Below are positions 56,334 to 64,000 of a stretch of 64,000 nt of DNA, in pieces. Source of the DNA: Sphagnum compactum (Eukaryota; Bryophyta; Sphagnopsida; Sphagnales); contig OZ234494.1 in NCBI GenBank assembly GCA_965153455.1, positions 11,408,001 through 11,472,000 of the forward strand. The letters run 5' to 3'. The translations under genes and the position numbers were made by a program. The notes beneath the pieces are model-generated. The model saw only the letters and a list, made by a program, of their open reading frames with translations. It did no database searches and was not told where the DNA came from. Numbering within the stretch: position 1 is the first letter of the stretch; the number at the start of each line of letters is the position of its first letter.

Positions 56334-58789
56334 ATGATGTCGAGGGACGAGATGCGGCATGCGTTTGCGGGCAATCCAATCATCCCAGGAAAGCGCGATA
56401 AGCTTGCGACAGAAGCGTTGCCGTCGCTCCTGCACGTACCCCAAGAGATGGAGCGGGTGAAGGTTTTGCCGTTGTGTGACGGTAAGCCTCTGGTGGCGGC
56501 TTCTTCTTCTTCCTCCATATCTTCTCCGTCATGTGATGGACCTGCTGCTGCATGTGTATGGCGGCTAGCTTGGCAAGCGCTGGAAGATTTCGGTGAAAGG
56601 ATTCCGCTCTCTGTCACTTCTTCTTCTTCCACCGGCGAGAACCCTCCTCAGATGTATGATCAGCTGGTGTATCTGGGGGAGAAAGAGCGAGTGGCGTACT
56701 TTGCTATAGACGTGCCGGCTTGTCCTGCGCCGAACGTTGAGGGAAGAAGACCTGGAGTCGATGGAAAGCAGCTCAGGAGCTTGTCATCTATGTTTGCCTC
56801 GCCTTCTGACGACGAGAGAGTCGCGTTCGTGGATGTCAGGACGCTCATGCAAGCAGCGAATTGGTCAGATGAAGAGGCCATGTCAGAGCTCTCCATAGCC
56901 GGCCATGTGTGTGAGCACCCTCCCACATCATCTCGGTCCCTTCTCTTGCTCTTTCTAGCTTCTTCAATACAGGGATGCATGCATGCAGAATCAAGTTACA
57001 CTTGCTGAGAAATACCTAGCAGCAAGCAAGAATGAGGCGAAGAGTTTTATTCTTTTTCAGGAGATTAGTGTGATCCAGGGATGCATGCAAAAGGAAAATC
57101 ATGTTCATGTTTCTGACTGAGAGAGACACACCTAGCTGCAGGCAGCAAGAATGAGGGCCAAGAGTTTTGCAAGAATTTTTTCCTTCTTCAGGAGATAGTG
57201 ATGATGATGGAGGTGGTGGTTCTTCTTCTCTGTTTGGTTCTTTGATGGCGGCAGGCCAGGGTTATGCTTGGGTGGCATAAGGAGGCGCTGTATTGTGGAC
57301 GATGTGGTAGTAAGACTTTGTCTTATTTGTCTGGGCAGCGGCGAATGTGTTCAAAGTGTAACAACAAGGTGTACCCACGAATAGATCCTGTGAGAATTCT
57401 TTCTCTCTCTCAACAAGGGCAGTTCTTTCTTCTTGCTGCTGCATGCATGCTAGTGTTTGGATTTGAGATGGAGTGGAACTCTAGTTGTAAAGGTTTGTTT
57501 GTTAGCTTGGTTTTTTTGCATCATGTGTCAGTCGGTCTCTGGAGAAGAAAGTGTTCGAACTCCAACATGTATTGATGTGAGGGGAGGCAGGTCTGCAGGT
57601 GGTTATAATGCTGGTGATTGACAAGGAGCGGGACTGTGTCATTTTGGGCCGACAATCACGCTTTGTGCCACGAATGTGGAGCTGTCTAGCAGGCTTCATG
57701 GAGGTTGGTCTGTCATCCCTGCTGGCGCCTTTGCCATTTCATTTGATCCTTTTCCCCGATGTTTTAGGATTTTCCATTGTATCCTTAAGGATTTGTTTTC
57801 TCAATCCAATCCTGTAGCTTTCTGCGTCTGGGTGCCATGGAGGGAATACAACAATCTGTAAAGTTTTCCCACAAAATCCACTCTGTGGTGTAAATCTGGG
57901 TTAAAGAACAATTGGAAATCTTGTGCTGTTTATGTTTGAAATCTCAGCCCGGGGAGAGCTTGGAGGAGGCAGTTCGGCGCGAAACCAGAGAGGAAGTGGG
58001 TATTGAACTTGGTGACATTGTGTACCACAGCTCTCAACCTTGGCCTGGTAAGTGTTCACCTTTCCTGTGACTTAATATGAACAAACCATTTAGCTTTTAC
58101 TTCCAAGGTCCAAATTTTTTCTCCTGGGTGGAGAAGAGTTTGTTCAAGTTGGACATGACTTCTGGTGTGCCTGTCATTTCCTGTGACGTGTTGGGTCCTT
58201 TGATAGATGGGTAGTTTTTATGCATTGTAGAGATTGCCTGTCAGTGTCAATGTTTCTACATTTGATGGTTGATTTGTTCATTTATCACCTTGATTCTGCA
58301 GTTGGCCCCAGCAGCATGCCGTGTAACTTGATGGTTGGATTCTTTGCATTTGCCACAAGTTTTGACATTCATGTTGACCATAAGGAGCTTGAAGGTATGA
58401 GACATTTGGCTCCCACTTTTCCAAACCCACTTTTTGAAACTGCCTTGAAGTGTACATGGGATTGGATTGTAGTGAGTTGCTATGAAACTGCAGGGATATT
58501 TGTGTGGGACTGATGTGTATTTGTTGTCTTGACAGATGCACAATGGCATTCCCGTGAACAAGTGCAGAGGTATCTGAGATCTAGTGATTATGAAAAGGGC
58601 ACACTGGATGCAGCTTCAAAAATACGATATACTTGTTTTGGAGATGAAAGAGTTGAGGCCCCAAAAGGGCCAATAGAAGAGAAAACTGAATTGAGCACAC
58701 CTTTTGTGCCTGGACCCTATGCAATTGCCCACCATTTGATTGCCACATGGGCCAACAAGGGTGCAGCACATCTCATTTCTAAGGTCTAG
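56334..58789 (+). CDS. NUDX19: Peroxisomal/plastid-type NADH pyrophosphatase, NUDX19-like
   Basis: Hydrolyses NAD(P)H to NMNH-type products and AMP; the Arabidopsis homologue tunes NADPH levels. Exons: 56334-56906, 57255-57389, 57599-57703, 57948-58047, 58302-58394 and 58536-58789 (TAG). All joins are GT..AG and in phase; 419 residues (Arabidopsis about 438). N-terminal HAFAGNP motif. Zinc ribbon Cys205-x2-Cys208 and Cys223-x2-Cys226 (YCGRCG, MCSKC). PRIDPVVIMLVID. Complete Nudix box at 268-290 (GFMEPGESLEEAVRRETREE then VGI). SQPWPVGPSSMPC signature of NADH pyrophosphatases. C-terminal FVPGPYAIAHHLIATW. The protein ends in ISKV, not a standard PTS1 tripeptide, unlike the SSL-type end of Arabidopsis. 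Start: first of two adjacent ATGs. Confidence 0.93.
56971..57195. repeat. 106-bp tandem duplication within intron 1 of the NUDX19-like gene
   Basis: AGGGATGCATGCA begins at 56971 and again at 57077. Each copy continues with CACCTAGC/TACCTAGC, GCAGCAAG(C)AAGAATGAGG, AAGAGTTTT and TTTCAGGAGAT/CTTCAGGAGAT. Each copy ends in a potential splice acceptor (TTTTTCAG, TTCTTCAG). The real acceptor by protein homology is at 57254. Confidence 0.75.
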
Positions 58790-59552
58790 GCATTCAAGCT
58801 TTCAAAGATCATTGCTCCCTGCAAGCTACTGTGTGGTGCTATTTATGTTAAGCCACATTACTAATAAGAAGCTTCATACAGATGGCAAAGATATTGTTGT
58901 AAGTGGTAACAGTGGGTGCAAAACACCTGTTGAATTTCCATAGCAATTTGAACAACTGGTAAATCTTACCAGTTGCCATGTTCTGGTTCAGAGTACTGAT
59001 GATTACTGTGGTGTTTGTGTAGAGATGCTTGATGTCAGCGGTGGATCTCCGAATTTAAACTTTAAAGGTCCCATACAGATTATGATCCTGCTAAAAACTG
59101 TTGGGTGTTCTGCTGGAGGACTTGTCATTACATGGGCTCAATATCCCACAAGGAGATGCAGTTATGCATTACAGCTCCATATCTGTTTTAGGTTTCCTTA
59201 CTCCCTTTTTATTTTAGTTTTGCCTGATCACCTCTTTTACTCCTAGCTTAAGAGAGGAGTCTCACAAGTTTCCAAAACAAAATGGGAACAGTTTTTCCAA
59301 ACCTCCTGGTTGTTTTGAACTCCAGGTTTATTTGTTTTTTCTCAATCTCTCAATAGAATTTTGTCAAAGAATTTACTGGAGTAGCTGTTCTAGATGGGGG
59401 ATGTCAATGCACTAGTTCTTTGCAGTTCTCCAGTGTCTACAGAACCTGAATTTAGGTCTTGTAAAGACTTGTTGCTGACAAAACAGGAAGAAACACAACC
59501 AAATTGATGACCCATGATACATCTTCAACGGGGCAGATTTAATGAGTGGTGA
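58790..59552. other. Convergent 3' spacer between NUDX19-like and galacturonokinase genes
   Basis: No additional gene recognised. It holds the 3' UTRs of both genes. A 73-codon plus frame at 59025-59246 has no motif. Confidence 0.5.
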
Positions 59553-62500
59553 TCATCGAACATGAGCTCTGTCTGCACTGTCACAGATGAAAACTGCAGT
59601 GGCATTGTTAAGTTGCTTAGCAAGATCAGGTTGAGCTTTCTTGTAGGACTCCTGCACATACTCAGCAGCTTCTTCAGCATGTGCTGCAGCAACCAATGCA
59701 ACACAACAGCCACGAAACCCAGCACCACTAAACCGTGCCCCAAAAACACCTGGTGCTTGCACTAAAATCTCCCAAAGCTGCACCAATGGCTCACAGCCTG
59801 CAAACAGGTGGAACACTGAAATTCTTTGAAAAATTCTCATGAATATGTACAGCCTTTTTTTGCACATATTGATAAGAAATTGCAGAAATATGACATTTAG
59901 GATAAAATCCAGAAGTAGGTATGCAACATGATAAACACAAGAAAGAAACACTCACCACATTCATAATTGTGTATGGAACTAAGGCCTGATTGAGACATGA
60001 GCTTTCCAAAAGCCTCCAAGTTCCCTGAAGACCAGGCATCAATACCTGTGCCAACCGGCCTCCATCCCATTGACATCTGATTCTTGTTTTCTGAAGAGTT
60101 GAGAAGACTTTATGTATGGTGCAATATGCAAGCAAAAAAGACAGACAGAGTTTTGTGTACCTGCACAAACTCGAGCACTTTCTGTGAAGAAGTGCTTAGC
60201 CCTCTTGGCAAGATCTCCATGTAGCAATCCCTGTCTCACAATAATTTCAAAGGATTGCATCAAAACCTCAAACAATGCAGGCAAATAGTTAGGGTTTAGG
60301 GTATAGCGCACAATTCAAAGATCTCATGACATAGTACAACAACCCACAAAAACCTATGTAAAGAGAACAAATCAACCTATCAAATATGAAATACCAAAGT
60401 GTTCCATCATGCAATCCTACAGTTTGTTTAGACAGGACAAGTGAAGCACCTGATGGGTTGTATACTCCTCTATAGTCACTGTCAGGAAAAACAACCAGAG
60501 AAAAGATCCTTCAGAAAATCTATAATCACCTGCTGCTGCTCTGAAATCCACAATTGGAATTCTACACAATTTTAATTTGATGCAAAAATCATATTCCTCT
60601 GCAACATTTGAAGCAGCAGGTTTATGCCCTAAACCCCCACCTTTACCCAGCAATGATTCACCAGATTCTTTTCCTGCAGCCCTGCAAAAAGAAGGCACAC
60701 AAAGAATGCACTGTTGTTAGTGTTCAATATGCATGATGGGTTGGGTTGCCAACAACATCTAGCACAGAGATACTGATAATCTATGAGAATTTTTGAAGCA
60801 GCTGTGGACATCATCTAATCAGATTTTTTACAAAGAATTTTGCTCAATAAAAGTGTGTTAGTTTTTCTTTACCGAAGCAGGATTCTGGCAGCCTCTTGAC
60901 ATTCGGCAACTCGCAAGTTGTATCCTGGTTTGCTCGACAAAGCGTGCTGCAAGCCAGAGAAAGCTAAAAGTATCTTGTAATGTTCTTCTGTTCTGTCATA
61001 CCAGGGAGGATAAACCAACTCGTGCTTTCGAGACTGTCACCCCATCATCACATATTTGCCTGACTCAATACCCCATGGAGATCCATAGCTTGTTTTGGCT
61101 GACAAACAAAAAAGTTCACTCTTCATTGCTTTTTGTGTAGTTTGCCTTCCACTTTCATATATCAGAAACCCAGAACATCAGACATGGTAGAGAATCTATG
61201 AACCCAAAGCTCTAAGGTTTGAACAGACAATGGACACCCTTTGAGATTTATGTTTATACATATAATCAGGGTCTGGCAATTATATCCATCTTTTGTATAA
61301 GGAGAAGAAGGTAGTGTCTCCAGAAGTACAGAACAGAGGAAAAACCGAGCAATGAATGGCAGTGAGGCAGTTGCGTTTTGAAAGTAAGATTGCTGATTGG
61401 TCAAGCACTCCATTGCAAAGACCCAAGTACCCGTTTTCAATCAGCCTGTCAATAACGCTTGCATGAAAACAACCACACATAATGAGAACAGAGTTTGGAA
61501 ACAATACCCCTGTCCCCAATTCTTCCCCATCTCATGAAGTTGCAGATAAGAGTGGATGGCTTGCAGATCTGGTATAAGAAGAAGATGGTAATCATGCAGA
61601 CTAGTCACATTTCAAACTACAGACTGATCACCACGTTATATTCCTGGCTAATTGGATGAGGCAGAGATAACTGTTGCACCAGTCAAGCTCAATATTCTCT
61701 TCTGGGGAGATGACAAGTCCATTTGCATGCTCGAGCGCCAGGAGAAATGCAACTCCAACCTGCACAACCATTCAGAAAAAAACACCAGTGAATAAAATGA
61801 AAATTGTGCACCAAAAATGGAGAAGGAATTGAGGAGAACTGATGCTGATCTTTTTTCTTTACTTGACAGAAAAGGGTCATAAGAGTTTTTCTTACAGCAG
61901 CTGAGGAGCTAACTCCACATCCTTCAAACCCTTTTGAGCCTTCCAAGAATCCTACAATGCCCTGCTTGAGGAAACACATTGTTAGCGATCCTACAAGTAA
62001 GGATAACAAAGTCAAAAGATTAGTCCCCAAGCAAATGAAACAGAAAACATTTTTGTGTTCATCTGCCTGTAAAAAAATTTCATATCCATGTTGTTATGAA
62101 CTGACCCAGAGAAAGATCTTCAAACCTGTGTGAGATTATAGCCTCTTTTCTGAAGAGCAAGAACAGCCCCACGAGCATAATTCCCCCATGCACCTTCCTC
62201 ATAACTTTCTGCATTCTTGTTTTTGCTGTTATCACTGAACTTTCTCGGAGGCACATTATCAATGCTGCAGCAAAAATAGAGATCACTGCAGGTTGCTGTT
62301 GTGTGAAACAAAGAAATCCAATACCTAAGTTTCATCAGAAAATCAATCAAACACTCATAACTGAAGAAAGGTTCTGCGGCAGTCATCTCTATTGCTCTCA
62401 CAAGCTGCCTCGAAGACAGTTCCAAGGAGAGAGCTATTCTGTCAGTACCTGAACAGAACTTCGCCTGCAAATTGGCCTGATAGCAGCCGCATCTGCAACC

Positions 62501-63259
62501 ACCATCAGCAAAATAATAAAAAATCCAGCAATAAGCACATGAAAATAAACACATCCTACGAAGTTCTCCCACAAGTCCCAACACTGTGAAAGTGGATACA
62601 TGGGTCCTCTGGGTCATGATTCTCTCAGGTTGCAGGCTATAATGAGTTGAGCTGCATTATTACCTTGAGATTGCCAGAAGAGACAAACCCAAGAAGTACT
62701 CCTTGACTGATGGCCATGGCTGACACTGACCCACCCTGCAAATGCCATACACATATCTCTCTCTTCATGAGTACACAGAACCTTTGCCATACTTACAATG
62801 TCAGGGACTTCAGATCTGACAAACTGGAAGAAGAAGAAGATGATGAAGAAAAAGAAACCCCACCCTTAAAGAAGAGAGAAAAACCTAAAAAGCTAAATCA
62901 AAAACTGAGATACACTGCCAAGAATGCATCATTCTTGCTGTCTTGAAGTTGTCCATCCCAAATGCTTGAAAAGGTAGTGATTCTGCAAACAATATCTGAG
63001 GATGCCAATGAGGTGGGGGAGTTTTATCATCTCGGAAGTTCAGCTCTGCCTTCATTTTGTGAACTTGGAGAGAGCTTGCAAAAATCACCTGATGATCAAT
63101 ATGGGCTCCCAGAGGACAAATCCGATACGGTGACACTACCACCCTTACATCTTCACTCTGTGATGATTCCACCACCATACTCACAACTTTCTCTTTCACT
63201 TTCCTAATCTGCAAAACCCCGAAAAAAATCCTCACAATCTCTTGTTGTAGCAATTCCAT
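59553..63259 (-). CDS. GALAK: Galacturonokinase (GHMP kinase, GalAK)
   Basis: Phosphorylates D-galacturonate from pectin turnover at C1 with ATP, the first salvage step toward UDP-GalA. Thirteen exons, all GT..AG and in phase: 63259-63089, 62735-62664, 62492-62449, 62264-62126, 61961-61896, 61759-61680, 61445-61346, 61033-60873, 60681-60530, 60478-60450 (29-nt microexon), 60230-60161, 60045-59956 and 59797-59553 (TGA); 472 residues (Arabidopsis 424). Motifs: RICPLGAHIDHQ (46-57), GGSVSAMAISQGVLLGF, GCGVSSSAA (156-164, ATP-binding GHMP loop), LIENGYLGLCNGVLDQSAIL, ILLAFSGLQHALSSKPGYNL, LAKRAKHFFTES, GNLEAFGKLMSQSGLSSIHN, APGVFGARFSGAGFRGCC. Exon 9 carries about 25 extra residues compared with Arabidopsis. 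The N-terminal 20 residues are uncertain: TTTTGCAG at 63207-63214 could be an acceptor for an earlier exon. Confidence 0.93.
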
Positions 63260-63289
63260 CCCAACCAGAGAATTTCTGCAACAAACAGC

Positions 63290-63735
63290 TGAGAGACATG
63301 TTTGAACAAAAAATTACTGCAATAACAGATGAGAGAAATGCTTGAACAAAGAATTTCTGCAACAAATGCTTGAACAAAGACTTTCTGCACCAACCAACAG
63401 ACAAGAGGCATGTTTGAAGCCCTGCAACAACAACAGATGAGAGACACATGTCCAAACAAAGAAAATCTGCAAAAGATCGAGGGAGACATGTCAGAACAAA
63501 AAATTTCTGCAACAGACAAGACCCATGTTTGAACAAAGAATTTCTTCTGTAATAACAGATGATGATGAGACCCATGTTTGAACAAAGAATTTCTTCGGCG
63601 ACAACAGATGATGATGAGACCCATGTTTGAACAAAGAATTTCTTCGGCGACAAAAGATGATGATGAGACCCATGTTTGAACACAGAATTTCTGCAACAAC
63701 AACAGATGATGATGATGATGATGATGAGACAGAAA
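63290..63735. repeat. Minisatellite (49-bp period, about nine degenerate units) upstream of galacturonokinase
   Basis: GAGACCCATGTTTGAACAAA starts at 63567 and 63616, with GAGACCCATGTTTGAACACA at 63665, an exact 49-bp period. Shorter diverged units (TTGAACAAAGAATTTCTGCAACA) continue down to 63290, and a (GAT)n tail runs 63704-63726. In minus orientation it is immediately upstream of the galacturonokinase start, so it is 5' UTR or promoter DNA. The repeat peptides encoded in minus frames (for example SKKFFVQTWVSSSS-like) are artefacts. Confidence 0.85.
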
Positions 63736-64000
63736 GATTTCTGCACACAACAGTTTTTGCCAGCCTACCAGAACACATGAAGGCCACAATGTGTTTGATG
63801 ATGCCAAAGCCATTGCTGCTGCTCTTCCGTAGCTCAAGTCTTGAGGAGCAGGAAGAAAAAAACACACCACCCGAAACCTCAAATCTGCACAAGAAGTGGA
63901 GGGATTCCTCGCAGACTCGGAAGAAGAAGAAGAAGAAGAAGAAAGAAATCACCCAAAGTGGCAGTTCCACAGCCTGTTATTTTCCACTTTCGCTTCTAGA
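63736..64000. promoter_or_regulatory. Upstream flank of galacturonokinase
   Basis: GC-moderate DNA with a (GAA)n run at 63919-63945. By position it is promoter or leader of the minus-strand gene. No gene supported at the window edge. Confidence 0.35.

Noticed and set aside
56051-56632. 193-codon minus-strand frame antisense to NUDX19 exon 1
   Set aside because: Shadow of the real plus-strand exon, with a low-complexity (ACC/AAC)n stretch; no family resemblance.
63204-63970. Long minus-strand frames (180, 216 and 159 codons) over the galacturonokinase upstream region
   Set aside because: They arise from the 49-bp minisatellite and (GAT)n/(GAA)n runs, give the same peptide in shifted frames and lack any domain.

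Overview
This is nuclear DNA of a land plant. The genes have spliceosomal introns (GT..AG, many only 80-400 bp), and the recognisable proteins are plant-type: ABI3/VP1, an AHK5/PHK-like PAS histidine kinase, a NUDX19-like NADH pyrophosphatase and galacturonokinase. The intergenic DNA is AT-rich and full of decayed plant transposons. A PHK-like kinase, an organelle-targeted OsmC-like protein and an ABI3 whose B3 domain has FUS3/LEC2-like features fit a non-seed plant (bryophyte, lycophyte or fern) better than a flowering plant. That placement is inference.

Layout. 1-2359 (minus): first four exons of the PAS histidine kinase; the catalytic part lies beyond the left edge. 2.4-8.4 kb: its upstream region, then repeats and non-coding transposon-like DNA (46-bp minisatellite, about 380-bp duplication, possible SINE heads). 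8.4-26.8 kb: very AT-rich, CpG-poor repeat desert with a pogo/Tigger-like transposase relic (13.3-14.1 kb), a 1-kb array built on GTTTAACC/GTTTAGCC (17.3-18.35 kb), a CACTA-like non-autonomous element (18.37-20.34 kb) and a hAT transposase relic (23.3-23.97 kb) cut by a CACTA-type terminus. 26.9-35.3 kb: the ABI3/VP1 locus (plus), with an ABRE/CE3-like cluster about 2.8 kb upstream, a retroposed U2 snRNA fragment in the leader or promoter, and uORFs at the start. 35.3-50.1 kb: second desert, read here as one old Ty3/gypsy element (minus) between decayed LTRs, containing RT and integrase relics, a DUF4216 (CACTA) relic and a separate Copia-type LTR with PBS.

50.8-63.3 kb is a compact gene cluster: OsmC-like (minus), SLX9-like ribosome biogenesis factor (minus), NUDX19-like (plus, divergent from SLX9), galacturonokinase (minus, convergent with NUDX19). 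Minisatellites of 61 bp and 49 bp lie just upstream of the OsmC-like and galacturonokinase genes. These are independent housekeeping genes rather than one pathway: redox protection, ribosome assembly, NAD(P)H turnover and salvage of cell-wall galacturonate. ABI3 and the kinase are signalling genes.

Gene models were spliced by eye from reading frame, splice signals and remembered family sequences; uncertain boundaries are marked. I did not find a convincingly new biological system. The most unusual items are the U2 retropseudogene with a perfect 18-bp duplication, the ABA-type cis-element cluster upstream of ABI3, and the plant OsmC-like gene.
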